DNA of 48,097 nucleotides from Spirochaetaceae bacterium (GCA_028821475.1 JAPPGB010000086.1:118896-166992); one strand, 5' to 3'. Numbered from the stretch's first letter, positions 15,821 through 25,450 are shown. Notes: generated from the sequence alone by a model not told the origin. Numbers and translations are program-made.

Positions 15821-16750
15821 CTATTTCTCGTACGACTCGGGCAGCACCTTGTACTGCACGATGGTGATGCCGAGCACGAGAACGAAGAAGATCGCCGCCT
15901 GTGCCGACGCCCGACCCCAGCGGGCGAACTGAAACGCCTGCTCGTAGATCTGAAATGAAACGGTGGTCGTGGAGTTCAGCGGGCCACCGCCGGTCAGCAG
16001 CAGGATCGGCTCGAACAGCCGCAGTGACAGGATCGTGGAGGTGATCGTCACGAAGTAGATGGTCGGCATCAGCAACGGGATCGTGATCCGCCAGAACATC
16101 CGCCAGGGACCGGCGCCGTCCACGGTGGCGGACTCGTAGAGCTGGGCGGGGATGTTCTTGATGGCGGCGAGGAAGATGAGCATGTTCAGCCCGACACTCC
16201 AGAATCCGAGGACCGCCACGGACGCCATCGCCGTGGTCGGATGATAGAACCACTCCAGGGCAGGCAGACCTACGGCTGTCAGGACCGTGTTCGCCAGGCC
16301 GTAGTTGTTCGGACTGAGCACCCACGACCACACCTGCACCGCCGCCACGATGGAAACCACCACCGGCGTATAGTAGGCGACCCGGAATATGGCCTTGCCG
16401 GCGTACTCCTTGGAGACCAGCAAGCCCAGTATGATGCCGAGCACGACGGTGCCGGGGACGTACATGGCGCCATACAGAAAGGTGTTCAGGAAGCCGCGGA
16501 TGGCGTATTCGTTGCGCAGCACGAACAGGTAGTTCCCCAACCCGAAGAACTTCTGAAACGGGTCGAGCAGCGATCCCCGGTAGAGACTGAGACCGATGGA
16601 ATAGAGAACGGGGTAGTACTTGAAGATGACGAGGTGCAGTACGACGGGAGCCGCGAACAGGATCCCGAAGATCATTTCCTGGCGCCTCGCGGTGAGCCCT
16701 GAACGTGGTCGATCCGCTACCAGCGCCGTCTGACCGGCTCCGCTCTGCAC
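15821..16750 (-). CDS. Carbohydrate ABC transporter permease, MalF type
   Basis: A 309-residue permease with six membrane helices. After a short hydrophilic N-terminus the first helix carries FGILFAAPVVLHLVIFKYYP, the usual start of UgpA/MalF family members. It continues with FFGLGNYLFVLRN and the EAA loop PAQLYESATVDGAGPWRMFW. The region LLLTGGGPLNSTTTVSFQIY is the conserved periplasm-proximal signature. A 96-base intergenic stretch with a strong stem-loop separates it from the upstream binding-protein gene, which would allow the binding protein to be made in excess. Confidence 0.92.
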   Translation of the reverse strand: MQSGAGQTALVADRPRSGLTARRQEMIFGILFAAPVVLHLVIFKYYPVLYSIGLSLYRGSLLDPFQKFFGLGNYLFVLRNEYAIRGFLNTFLYGAMYVPGTVVLGIILGLLVSKEYAGKAIFRVAYYTPVVVSIVAAVQVWSWVLSPNNYGLANTVLTAVGLPALEWFYHPTTAMASVAVLGFWSVGLNMLIFLAAIKNIPAQLYESATVDGAGPWRMFWRITIPLLMPTIYFVTITSTILSLRLFEPILLLTGGGPLNSTTTVSFQIYEQAFQFARWGRASAQAAIFFVLVLGITIVQYKVLPESYEK

Positions 16751-16773
16751 GGTGCAATCTCCTTACGTAAGAA

Positions 16774-16809
16774 GGCGCCTGCCCGCGCTTATGGACACGG
16801 ACAGGCGCC
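16774..16809 (-). terminator. Intercistronic stem-loop between binding-protein and permease genes
   Basis: The arms at 16798-16809 and 16774-16785 form a 12-bp stem with a 12-base loop in the minus-strand transcript. All pairs are Watson-Crick except one that becomes a U-G wobble only in the sense RNA. It lacks a long U-run (TTCTTAC follows), so it is more likely an mRNA 3'-end stabiliser or partial attenuator than a full terminator. Confidence 0.7.
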
Positions 16810-16846
16810 GGGTTTCGTCATCTCACTCCTGCAGGAAGATGAGGGC

Positions 16847-18172
16847 CTACCAGACCGGCTCCTGAATCGAGATGAACTCGTCGAGCTCCATGCGGTTCTC
16901 GGCGAACACGCGCGTGGCATGCTCCTTGAAGTTCTCCACCGACTCGCGCGGAGTCATGCGGCCAAGAAGCACATTCTCCACCACGGCAGGTTCCTCCGAG
17001 CGTACGTCGAGGCGCGCCGGAAAGACGTGAAACCGCCGCACCGGGCTGTTCAGCAGGTGATCCACCATGGCGGCATAGGTGGGATCGTTCCGATAACTGT
17101 CCAGGTTGCCGGCGTACGCCGGAAAGCTGGTGGTGAGGGCCGCCAGGTCGGCTGCCTTGTTCTCCACCATCCACTTCATGAACAGGTAGCTCTCGAGCGG
17201 ATCGGCGGAGTTGAACATCACGTGCAGCCCGTTGTAGCCGGTGCTGATGCGGACCGTATCGCCGGCCATCGGGCCGCGCGGAATCGGGAACAGCCCGATG
17301 CGCAGATCGGGATTTATTGCCAACTCACCAGAGAATCCGCTGTGACCGATCTTCATCGCGATCGTCTCGTTCTCGAAGCCCTGTTCGCCGGCGAGCATCT
17401 GTGACGTTCCGGTCCAGGTAACCCCGCGCGGGATCGGCATCACCTCGAGCTCGTTGACCAGCCGATCGATCCAGGCGACGCCGCCGATCAGCTCTTCCTT
17501 GAACGGCGCGTACTCCGACATGTCGTCGTTGTTCCAGTCGCCGCCGTTTGCGAACATCACTTCCTGCAGCAGCCAGTCCACCGAGTCCACCGTCACGCCC
17601 CACTGAACCGTCTCCTCACCTTCGCGAATCGTCAGCGCCTCCGCCCACTCTTCGAATTCCGCCCAGGTCTGCGGTGGATCGCCGGCATCGAGCCCCGCCT
17701 CCTCGACCAGCCGGGCATTATACATCACCGCTCCCAGTCCGAACGAGATCGGCAGCGCGATCACCTTGCCGCCGTAGTTCACCGACATGCGCGGTGCAGG
17801 CATGAACGACGCAGAGTCCAGCCCGATCTCGCCGTCGAGCACGAACTCTTTCAGGTCGTAGATCGAATCCAGGCCGAAGAACCACACGGTGTTGTGGTTG
17901 TAATGCATGATGTCCGGCCCCTGACCACCGGCGATCGCGGTCGCCATCGCCTCGTTGCTGGCCGGGCGCTCTACCATCTTGATGACCGGGCCGCTGGACT
18001 GGGCGTTGTACTCGTCCACGGCCGCCTGTACGAACGCGATCTCCGCGTCCGTGCCCGCGTACCAGTACGTCAACTCCTCGGCGCTGGAGCCTGCCTCGTC
18101 CGCGGGGGACGCAAGAGCCATCCCCGTCGCGACCAAGAGCACCAAAACGAATACGACACTTCGTTTGATCAT
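16847..18172 (-). CDS. Extracellular solute-binding protein, family 1
   Basis: A 441-residue periplasmic sugar-binding protein. Residues 1-22 (MIKRSVVFVLVLLVATGMAL) are a signal peptide. LTYWYAGTDAEIAFVQAAVD opens the first lobe, and GQGPDIMHYNHNTVWFFG matches the GxxPDI pattern of UgpB/MalE-like proteins. YNARLVEEAGLDAGDPPQTW is the usual hinge-region motif. A GTG six bases upstream (18178) is in frame, but it overlaps the AGGAGG itself; the ATG at 18172 has ideal spacing of 5 bases and is preferred. It has its own perfect -35 promoter at 18199-18227, so the transport genes can be transcribed apart from the catabolic genes upstream. Confidence 0.92.
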   Translation of the reverse strand: MIKRSVVFVLVLLVATGMALASPADEAGSSAEELTYWYAGTDAEIAFVQAAVDEYNAQSSGPVIKMVERPASNEAMATAIAGGQGPDIMHYNHNTVWFFGLDSIYDLKEFVLDGEIGLDSASFMPAPRMSVNYGGKVIALPISFGLGAVMYNARLVEEAGLDAGDPPQTWAEFEEWAEALTIREGEETVQWGVTVDSVDWLLQEVMFANGGDWNNDDMSEYAPFKEELIGGVAWIDRLVNELEVMPIPRGVTWTGTSQMLAGEQGFENETIAMKIGHSGFSGELAINPDLRIGLFPIPRGPMAGDTVRISTGYNGLHVMFNSADPLESYLFMKWMVENKAADLAALTTSFPAYAGNLDSYRNDPTYAAMVDHLLNSPVRRFHVFPARLDVRSEEPAVVENVLLGRMTPRESVENFKEHATRVFAENRMELDEFISIQEPVW

Positions 18173-18198
18173 ATACACCTCCTAATGATGATCAGACG

Positions 18199-18227
18199 AC
18201 CATAGGCTCGACTGCTTTCGATGTCAA
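18199..18227 (-). promoter_or_regulatory. Promoter of the sugar-importer operon
   Basis: Minus-strand TTGACA (18227-18222), a 17-base spacer, and TATGGT (18204-18199), followed by AGGAGG and the ATG at 18172. This is the best-matching sigma70-type promoter in the window. Confidence 0.7.
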
Positions 18228-18285
18228 GCGTTCTCTTGTCCTTTCGCCACTGCCGCGACCGCCGAACCGGGCCGTGCGCGGGACT

Positions 18286-19776
18286 CTACGCCGGGCGCAG
18301 CCTGGCGCGCTGCACGGCCTGCAGCCAGTCCGCGTAGCGCTGCTCCCGCTCGCCGGCCGCCAGCGCGGGCTCGAAGCGGCGCCGGGCGAACGGAAGCGCC
18401 TCGATCCGGCCTGTTCCCTGCCACACCCCAGTGGCCAGGCCCGCCAAGAGCGCGGCGCCGAGCGCCGACATGTCCTGGTGCGGCGCCGCCAGCAGCGGCA
18501 CGCCGATCAGGTCCGCCACGGTCTGCATCAGGAAGTCGCTCTCGCTGCCGCCGCCGTCGAAGCGCGGCTGCAGGTCGGCCAGCGGGGTGCCAACTACCGC
18601 GCACGCCGCTTCCAGCACGTCGCGCACCTGGAAGGCGATGCTCTCTTCGGCGGCCCGGGCAACGTGCGCGCGAGCGGTCTCGCGGCTCATCCCGGCCAGC
18701 ACGGCCGTGGCGCCATTGTCCCACCAGGGCGCGCCCAAGCCGCTGAACGCCGGAACCAGGTATACCCCGCCGCTGCCGGCCACCGAGCCGGCCAGCCGCT
18801 CGATCGTGTCGATGCCGTCGAACAGCTCGAGCCCGTCGATCAGCCACTGGACGGTGTCGCCGGCCGAGTGCACGTTTCCCTCGAGCACGTAGTCGACGCG
18901 GTCCTCGAGCCCGAACCCGATCGAGCTGACCAGCCCGGCGCCGGAATCGCGCACCTGCCCGCCGACGTTCATCATGATCGAGGAGCCGGTGCCCACGGTC
19001 ACCTTCACGTCACCGGGAGCAAAGCAGCGCTGCCCGAACAGCGCCGCGTGCGAGTCGCCGGCGATGGCGGCGATCGGTACCGGCGCCGGCAGCACGCCGT
19101 CCGCCGTCGTCTCGCCCACCAGCCCGCTCGACGAGACCGGCTCGGGCAGCATCGCGACGGGGATGCCGAAGTGCGCACACAGCTCGGGGTCCCAGCGCCG
19201 CCGCCGTATGTCCAGCAGGAGCGTACGGCTCGCATTGGAGAGGTCGGTGACGTGAACGCTGCCACCGGTCAGCTTCCACACCAGCCAACTGTCGATGGTG
19301 CCGGCCAGCAGCTCGCCGGATTCGGCCTTCTCGCGTGCGCGGGGTACGTGCTCCAGCACCCAGCGTATCTTGCTCGCGGAAAAGAACGGATCCAGGAGCA
19401 GCCCGGTGCGCTGCCGGAACAGTTCTTCGAGCCCCGCTGCGCGCAGTTCGCGGCACGCCTCGGCACCCCGCATGCACTGCCAGACTATCGCCGGGTGCAC
19501 GGGATGGCCGGAATCCCGGTCCCAGACCACCGCGGTCTCGCGCTGGTTGGTGAAGGCCAGGCCGGCGAGCGACCGGGCGTCCATCTCGCCCTGGACCAGG
19601 TCGCCGATCACCGCGAGGACGTTCCGGTAGATCTCCTCCGCATCGTGCTCGGCCCAGTCCGGCCGCGGGTGGTGCTGCCGGTGGGCCCGCGCCGCCCGCG
19701 CCACGACCGTGCCCTGCTCATCGAACACCAAGCCCTTTGTGGATGCGGTGCTCTGGTCCACGGCCAGGATGTGCAT
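18286..19776 (-). CDS. FGGY-family carbohydrate kinase, glycerol-kinase-like
   Basis: A 496-residue kinase that phosphorylates a polyol or ketose with ATP. MHILAVDQSTASTKGLVFDE is the first phosphate loop; FTNQRETAVVWDRDSG and HPAIVWQ correspond to the glycerol-binding Arg-Glu and Trp segments of GlpK. LDPFFSASKIRWVLEHV replaces the GlpK Tyr135 position with Phe. AGDSHAALFGQ carries the catalytic Asp, and GTGSSIMMN plus VPAFSGLGAPWW form the ATP domain. The substrate is therefore probably a small glycerol-like molecule. A longer frame to 19902 lacks similarity; the ATG at 19776 lies 22 bases after the isomerase stop. Context (isomerase, split transketolase, DeoR) argues for a short ketose such as apulose rather than glycerol itself. 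Confidence 0.88.
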   Translation of the reverse strand: MHILAVDQSTASTKGLVFDEQGTVVARAARAHRQHHPRPDWAEHDAEEIYRNVLAVIGDLVQGEMDARSLAGLAFTNQRETAVVWDRDSGHPVHPAIVWQCMRGAEACRELRAAGLEELFRQRTGLLLDPFFSASKIRWVLEHVPRAREKAESGELLAGTIDSWLVWKLTGGSVHVTDLSNASRTLLLDIRRRRWDPELCAHFGIPVAMLPEPVSSSGLVGETTADGVLPAPVPIAAIAGDSHAALFGQRCFAPGDVKVTVGTGSSIMMNVGGQVRDSGAGLVSSIGFGLEDRVDYVLEGNVHSAGDTVQWLIDGLELFDGIDTIERLAGSVAGSGGVYLVPAFSGLGAPWWDNGATAVLAGMSRETARAHVARAAEESIAFQVRDVLEAACAVVGTPLADLQPRFDGGGSESDFLMQTVADLIGVPLLAAPHQDMSALGAALLAGLATGVWQGTGRIEALPFARRRFEPALAAGEREQRYADWLQAVQRARLRPA

Positions 19777-19798
19777 AGGGCTCAGCAGAGCACCCGGC

Positions 19799-20770
<972 letters not shown>

Positions 20771-20847
20771 GTCTCTCCTCCTTGCACGTCGTGATCCATG
20801 TCGCGATAGCCTCGCTAGCCCATTATCGGCAGCCTTTTGTCGGCAGC

Positions 20848-21840
20848 CTATTGTCGGCCCGCCGCCAGCAGGCGGCGCATCTCGGCGGCGATCCCGCTTG
20901 GCGAGATGCCGTAGTGCGACAGGATCTCTTCCTGGCTGCCGGTCACCGTGTACTCGTCCGGGATACCCATTATTCTATAAGGCACTCGGACCCCTTCCTG
21001 CATGAGCAGCGCAGCGCATTGCTCGCCGAGCCCTCCGTGCACGGAGTGCTCCTCGATGCACGCGACCGCGCGTGCCGACCGGGCCGCCTCCAGGATCGCG
21101 GCGCCGTCGAACGGGCGAATCGAGTGCATGCACAGCACCCGGCAGGAGATACCTTCGTCCGCGAGAGCCGAACGCGCCGCCATGGCTCGCCACACCGTCT
21201 CCCCGGTGGCCACCAACGCGGCATCCGCGCCCTCGGCGATGCACTCCGCACGTCCTATGGAGAACGCGCCGGCGCCGGCAGGCAGATCGGGGACCGGACG
21301 CTTGCCGAACCGCAGGTACAGCGGGCGTGGGTGGTCGAGCGCCGCCAACACCGCCTGCCGCGTCTGCCGGTTGTCCGCGGGCACCACGATGTCGAGGTTG
21401 TTCAGGGCCCTGAGTGACGCAAAGTCGTTCAGCGAGTGGTGGGTCGAGCCCAGGGCGCCGTAGCTCACCCCCGCACTGATCCCCACCAGGACCACCTTGT
21501 GGTCGGAATAAGCGATGTCATTCTTGATCTGCTCCAGCGACCGGGTAGTGAGGAAGCAGGCCGGCGAAACGGCGAAGACCGTGTTGCCTCCGGCCGCCAA
21601 GCCCGCCGCGACGCCGACCAGGTTCTGCTCCGCAATACCGAGTTCCACGATGCGTTCCGGGAGCTCGCCGGCGAACTCCCCGAGCCTCGCGGACCCTCGC
21701 GAGTCGCTGGTGACTACCAGGACGCTCGGGTCGCGCCGCGCCGCCTCCAGCACCGTCTCGGCGAAGACCTCCTGGTTGGGCCGGCTTGCCTGGAGAGCGC
21801 GGACGCACCGCCCGCCATTGGCTTGGTTGCTCAAGCGCAC
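20848..21840 (-). CDS. Transketolase, C-terminal subunit (split enzyme)
   Basis: A 330-residue pyrimidine-binding and C-terminal domain of a two-subunit transketolase. RIVELGIAEQNLVGVAAGLA contains the catalytic Glu that activates thiamine diphosphate. The TPP-PYR domain continues through GISAGVSYGALGSTHHS, and the C-terminal domain includes VACIEEHSVHGGLGEQCAAL. The GTG at 21840 overlaps the end of the N-terminal subunit gene by 10 bases, so the two are coupled; upstream frame to 21924 is just overlap. Such split transketolases occur in many bacteria, and a subset (AptA/AptB) cleaves apulose-4-phosphate. Two 10-base repeats (TCGGCAGCCT at 20826 and 20840) lie across its stop codon. Confidence 0.88.
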   Translation of the reverse strand: MRLSNQANGGRCVRALQASRPNQEVFAETVLEAARRDPSVLVVTSDSRGSARLGEFAGELPERIVELGIAEQNLVGVAAGLAAGGNTVFAVSPACFLTTRSLEQIKNDIAYSDHKVVLVGISAGVSYGALGSTHHSLNDFASLRALNNLDIVVPADNRQTRQAVLAALDHPRPLYLRFGKRPVPDLPAGAGAFSIGRAECIAEGADAALVATGETVWRAMAARSALADEGISCRVLCMHSIRPFDGAAILEAARSARAVACIEEHSVHGGLGEQCAALLMQEGVRVPYRIMGIPDEYTVTGSQEEILSHYGISPSGIAAEMRRLLAAGRQ

Positions 21841-22670
21841 ACCACCTGCAACTCGGCCTCCGCGCGCTGCAGCTCCTGCAGCGCCGAACGGAGTTCTGCG
21901 TCGCTCGGCACATGATGGTGCCACCCGGCCTGGTCCTCCATGAAGCTCACGCCCTTACCCTTCACCGTGCGGGCGAGCAGCAGACTGGGGCGCCCCGGAG
22001 CAAAGGGGATCTCCTCGAACGCGGCGCGCAGGGCCCCGATGTCATGGCCGTCGCACGTACGCACCTCCAGGCCGAAGGCCGAGAACCGCTGCGCCAACGG
22101 CTCCAGGCCCATCACGTCCTCCGTGCGCCCGGTGATCTGCAGTCCGTTGCGGTCCACGATCACGACCAGGTTGTCCAGCCGGTAGTGAGCCGCCGCCATC
22201 GCCGCCTCCCACACCGAGCCCTCGGTAAGCTCGCCGTCGCCCAGCAACGCGAACACACGAAATCGACGCGTGCTCCTCGCGCCGGCGAGCGCCAGTCCCG
22301 CGGCCACCGGCAGGCCGTGCCCGAGGGCGCCGGTATTGTGCTCGATGCCGTTGACCTTCCGCGTCGGGTGCCCGACGAAGTGCGACCGGTAGCGGCTCAG
22401 CGTGTGCAGGTGCGAGTCCGGAAAGAACCCGCGGTCGGCGAGGACGGTGTAGAGCGCCTCGACGGAGTGGCCCTTGCTGTGGATGTACCGATCGCGCGCC
22501 GGATCCGCAAAGGCAGCGGGGGAGACGTTCAACACGTCGTTGTACAACACGTTGAGAACGTCGATGCACGACAGGCTGCCCCCGGTGTGGCCTGCCCCGG
22601 CCTCCTTGATGATCCGCAGCACCGTCCGGCGGTAGCAGACCGACTTCAGAGCCAGCTCTCGATCCGTCAT
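21831..22670 (-). CDS. Transketolase, N-terminal subunit (split enzyme)
   Basis: A 279-residue thiamine-diphosphate-binding subunit. GAGHTGGSLSCIDVLNVLY and IHSKGHSVEALYTVLADRGF match the transketolase N-terminus; the magnesium/TPP motif runs from GDGELTEGSVWEAAMAA to VVIVDRN. VNGIEHNTGALGHGLPVAAG is the conserved His-containing loop. Together with the next gene it makes one active transketolase transferring a two-carbon unit. It is first in the operon, has AGGAG 10 bases before the ATG, and a promoter at 22702-22730 facing away from the DeoR regulator gene. Confidence 0.9.
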   Translation of the reverse strand: MTDRELALKSVCYRRTVLRIIKEAGAGHTGGSLSCIDVLNVLYNDVLNVSPAAFADPARDRYIHSKGHSVEALYTVLADRGFFPDSHLHTLSRYRSHFVGHPTRKVNGIEHNTGALGHGLPVAAGLALAGARSTRRFRVFALLGDGELTEGSVWEAAMAAAHYRLDNLVVIVDRNGLQITGRTEDVMGLEPLAQRFSAFGLEVRTCDGHDIGALRAAFEEIPFAPGRPSLLLARTVKGKGVSFMEDQAGWHHHVPSDAELRSALQELQRAEAELQVVCA

Positions 22671-22701
22671 CTGTCACGCACTCCTCTGAAATCCGCAGCC
22701 C

Positions 22702-22730
22702 ACCGTAAGTGAATCGATGGTGATGGTCAA
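22702..22730 (-). promoter_or_regulatory. Promoter of the transketolase-isomerase-kinase operon
   Basis: Minus-strand TTGACC (22730-22725), 17-base spacer, TACGGT (22707-22702), 32 bases before the start at 22670. The 208-base divergent region 22671-22878 is the natural place for DeoR operators; I see no perfect inverted repeat there. Confidence 0.55.
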
Positions 22731-22864
22731 CCCATTGTTGCGCATTATTCTTCGTTCACCTATGGTATGCCTGCGCGCTTGGCCGATCTCGGCACGTCGG
22801 CACGGTATCGGCCCAGGGCGCGCCTCAGCGTCGTCCGCGCATTCTCAAGACCCGGAGGTCACGT

Positions 22865-22870
22865 CATAAT
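22865..22870 (+). promoter_or_regulatory. -10 element of the DeoR regulator gene (leaderless layout)
   Basis: CATAAT ends 8 bases before the ATG at 22879 and no SD is present, so the transcript probably starts at or next to the start codon. A poor -35 (TTCTCA, 22842-22847) lies 17 bases upstream. Confidence 0.45.
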
Positions 22871-22878
22871 CTCCTGAG

Positions 22879-23691
22879 ATGGCAGCCAGAGCGAATTCGA
22901 GCAGAGGGCAGTCGAATCTTCTCGGCCAGCAGCGGCGGGTGAGAATCCTCGAGTTGTTGCAGGAGGAGGGCAGCGCGCGGGTGAGCGAGCTCAGCCGTGT
23001 GTTCGCGGTCTCCGAACCCACGATCCGGCAGGACCTGGACCGGCTGCAGGAGGATGGCCTGATCATACGCGAGTACGGCGGCGCGTTCCTGAAGAGCATA
23101 CCCGACCAGGTGCGGAGTCTCAGCCTGCAACACACCGAGAACATGCAGCGCAAGAGCGCGATCGGCCGCAAGGTCGCGGAGTTTGTCCGTGACGGCGACA
23201 CCATCATCCTGGACGCGGGTTCCACGGTTACCGAGGTCGCCAGGAACCTGGAGGGCAAGCGCGACCTCACGATCGTCACCAATGCCCTGAACATCGCGTT
23301 GCTCCTCGGAGGGCACTTCGGTTTCGAGGTCATGGTCACCGGCGGGGAGTTCAAGGGCCCCACGCTGTCACTGACCGGCGAGAAGGCCGCGGCGTTCTTC
23401 GACAAGATCCATGCGGCCAAGCTGTTCCTCGCCGCGGGCGGCATCTCGTTCGCCGCCGGTCTCACCTACCCGGGGTTCAACGACATCTACGTGAAGCGCG
23501 CAATGATCGCCTCGGCACGCCAAGTGTATCTCGTGGCCGACTCCACCAAGCTCGGCAAGTCCGCCCTTGCCGCGCTCGGCGGGCTGGACCTGATCCACAC
23601 CTTCATCACCGACGACGGTATCGGTGCCGACGACCGCGCCGAGTTCGAACGCCGCGGTATCGAGGTCGTCGTTGCCCCGGTCGACAGTTGA
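22879..23691 (+). CDS. DeoR-family transcriptional regulator
   Basis: A 270-residue repressor. The winged helix-turn-helix covers residues about 18-72 (RVRILELLQEEGSARVSELS and SEPTIRQDLDRLQEDGLIIR), the standard DeoR N-terminus. The C-terminal sugar-phosphate sensor domain is a DeoRC fold with DGDTIILDAGSTVTEVARNL, and later VYLVADSTKLGKSALAALGG. Such proteins respond to a phosphorylated sugar intermediate. It is transcribed away from the transketolase-kinase operon and followed within 38 bases by the nucleoside-hydrolase-like gene, so it very likely controls both directions. The start is an ATG preceded by a close -10 box and no SD. Confidence 0.9.
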   Translation: MAARANSSRGQSNLLGQQRRVRILELLQEEGSARVSELSRVFAVSEPTIRQDLDRLQEDGLIIREYGGAFLKSIPDQVRSLSLQHTENMQRKSAIGRKVAEFVRDGDTIILDAGSTVTEVARNLEGKRDLTIVTNALNIALLLGGHFGFEVMVTGGEFKGPTLSLTGEKAAAFFDKIHAAKLFLAAGGISFAAGLTYPGFNDIYVKRAMIASARQVYLVADSTKLGKSALAALGGLDLIHTFITDDGIGADDRAEFERRGIEVVVAPVDS

Positions 23692-23729
23692 CATACAGAC
23701 TCTGAATCTGAACAAGGAGAGGGATTCCC

Positions 23730-24632
23730 ATGCACTACGAGTTCCCAGACGACAAGAAGATTCGCGTGATCGTGAATACCGACGCCAAGAACGAAGCGGA
23801 CGATCAGTACGCTATCGTGCACGCCATACTTACGCCGGCGTTCGAGCTGCACGGCGTGGTTCCCGCCCACTTCGGGACGGGAAAGTCGGCGCACAGTCTC
23901 CGCGACAGCCACGACGAGACCATGCTGCTGCTCGACCTCATGGATCTCCGCGACCAGGTCCACGTGGCCGACGGCGGCGAGCATGAGCTGCCCGACGAAC
24001 GCACGCCTGTCGACTCGCCCGGCGCGCGCCTGATCATCGAGCAGGCCATGAAGGACGACCCGCGGCCCCTGCACGTCGCCTTCTACGGTCCGCTCACCGA
24101 CATGGCGTCCGCGCTGCTCCTGGAGCCGGCCATCGAATCGCGCAACGTGGTGGTGATCTGGATCGGCGGAGGGCCGTGGCCGCTCGGCGGCCGCGAGTAC
24201 AACCTGTCCAACGACGTCGGCGCCGCCAACGTCATCATGCGCTCCCGGCTCGCCGTGTGGCAGATCCCGCAGACCGTGTATCGAAGGATGCCGGTAAGCT
24301 ACGCGGAACTGTTCGACAAGGTATACCCGTGCGGCAGGATCGGCCGCTACCTCGTCGACCAGTTGGTGGAGCACAACGCCGAAACGAGGCCATTCGCCAT
24401 GCCGTACCGCTCGCTCGGAGACTCCCCGTGCGTCGGCGTGATGATGTACCCGGGCTGCGGCGCATGGAGCTGGCGCCCCGCGCCGGAGTTCGAGCCCACG
24501 ATGCACTACCGCCACACGGGAAAGAATCGGCCGATTCGCGTATACGAGGACATCGACGCGCGTTTCATCCACGAGGACTTCTTCGCCAAGCTCAAGCACT
24601 TCGCCCGCGAACGCGACGAGTACGAGGGGTAA
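23730..24632 (+). CDS. Nucleoside hydrolase-like protein
   Basis: A 300-residue member of the inosine-uridine nucleoside hydrolase family. VNTDAKNEADDQYAIVHA gives the calcium-binding Asp cluster, with Asp18, Asp24 and Asp25 equivalent to the DxDxxxDD motif. The later ligand region is EYNLSNDVGAANVIM. PLTDMASAL and IGGGPWPLGG fit the family core. The classical enzymes cleave the N-glycosidic bond of ribonucleosides, but here it belongs to a sugar catabolic regulon, so another N- or O-pentoside is possible. An AAGGAGAGGG SD precedes the ATG. It is 38 bases behind the DeoR gene and 47 before the SDR. Confidence 0.85.
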   Translation: MHYEFPDDKKIRVIVNTDAKNEADDQYAIVHAILTPAFELHGVVPAHFGTGKSAHSLRDSHDETMLLLDLMDLRDQVHVADGGEHELPDERTPVDSPGARLIIEQAMKDDPRPLHVAFYGPLTDMASALLLEPAIESRNVVVIWIGGGPWPLGGREYNLSNDVGAANVIMRSRLAVWQIPQTVYRRMPVSYAELFDKVYPCGRIGRYLVDQLVEHNAETRPFAMPYRSLGDSPCVGVMMYPGCGAWSWRPAPEFEPTMHYRHTGKNRPIRVYEDIDARFIHEDFFAKLKHFARERDEYEG

Positions 24633-24679
24633 CTGGTTCTTACAGCTCTGAAGCGGTCCGGAGGGGAGGAGGATCAGGA

Positions 24680-25450
24680 ATGCCGGCGAAGACGGTCGTG
24701 GTCACCGGTGCGAGCCGCGGAATCGGACGTGGCATTGCGCGGCGATTTGCCGCGGACGGTGCGCGCGTCGTCGCGAGTGCAGACGAAGAGGCCGTGCACG
24801 AGGTCGCCGAGGAGATCAGGAAGGATGACGGCGAGGCTATCGCCCTGGTCTGCGACGTGACCCGGAAGAGCGACGTCGATCGTCTCTACGCGACCGCCTT
24901 CGAGCGCTACGGCTCGGTGGACATCTCGGTGCAGAACGCCGGAGTCATTACCATCGCGCGCGTCGAGCAGTTGGGCGAGGAGGAGTGGGACCGGATCATG
25001 GCGGTGAACACCAAGGGAGTGTTCCTGTGCTGCCAGGCCGCGGCAGCCTACATGCGAGCGAACGGCTGGGGGCGGCTCATCAATACCGCCTCCGGCCAAG
25101 CCCGCGAGGGCTTCATCTACACGCCGCACTACGCGGCAAGCAAGATGGGGGTCGTGGGGATCACGCACAGCCTGGCGAAGGAACTCGCCGCCGACGGGAT
25201 CACGGTCAACGCATTTTGCCCGGGCATCATCGATACCGGGATGTGGGCCTACAACGACCGCGCCTGGGGAACGCTGCTCGGCGACTACGGGCCCGGCGAG
25301 CTGATGGCCGAATGGGTCGAGGGCATTCCCATGAAGCGGGCGGGAACACCCGAGGATGTGGCCGGCCTCGTTGCCTTCCTCGCCTCCGACGACGCCGCCT
25401 ACATCACCGGCCAGACCATCAACGTCGACGGCGGCCTGATCATGTCGTAG
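24680..25450 (+). CDS. SDR-family oxidoreductase
   Basis: A 256-residue classical short-chain dehydrogenase. TGASRGIGRGIARRFAADG is the NAD(P)-binding loop, SVQNAG replaces the usual NNAG, and NTASGQAREGF with YAASKMG supply the Ser and Tyr-x-x-x-Lys catalytic residues. The C-terminus GQTINVDGGLIMS is standard. Probable role: oxidation of a polyol or sugar, or reduction of a ketose, in the pathway of the neighbouring genes. A very strong SD (GGGAGGAGG) precedes the ATG at 24680; an apparent longer frame from 24176 overlaps the nucleoside hydrolase gene and is not real. It is the last gene of the DeoR-hydrolase-SDR set. Confidence 0.88.
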   Translation: MPAKTVVVTGASRGIGRGIARRFAADGARVVASADEEAVHEVAEEIRKDDGEAIALVCDVTRKSDVDRLYATAFERYGSVDISVQNAGVITIARVEQLGEEEWDRIMAVNTKGVFLCCQAAAAYMRANGWGRLINTASGQAREGFIYTPHYAASKMGVVGITHSLAKELAADGITVNAFCPGIIDTGMWAYNDRAWGTLLGDYGPGELMAEWVEGIPMKRAGTPEDVAGLVAFLASDDAAYITGQTINVDGGLIMS

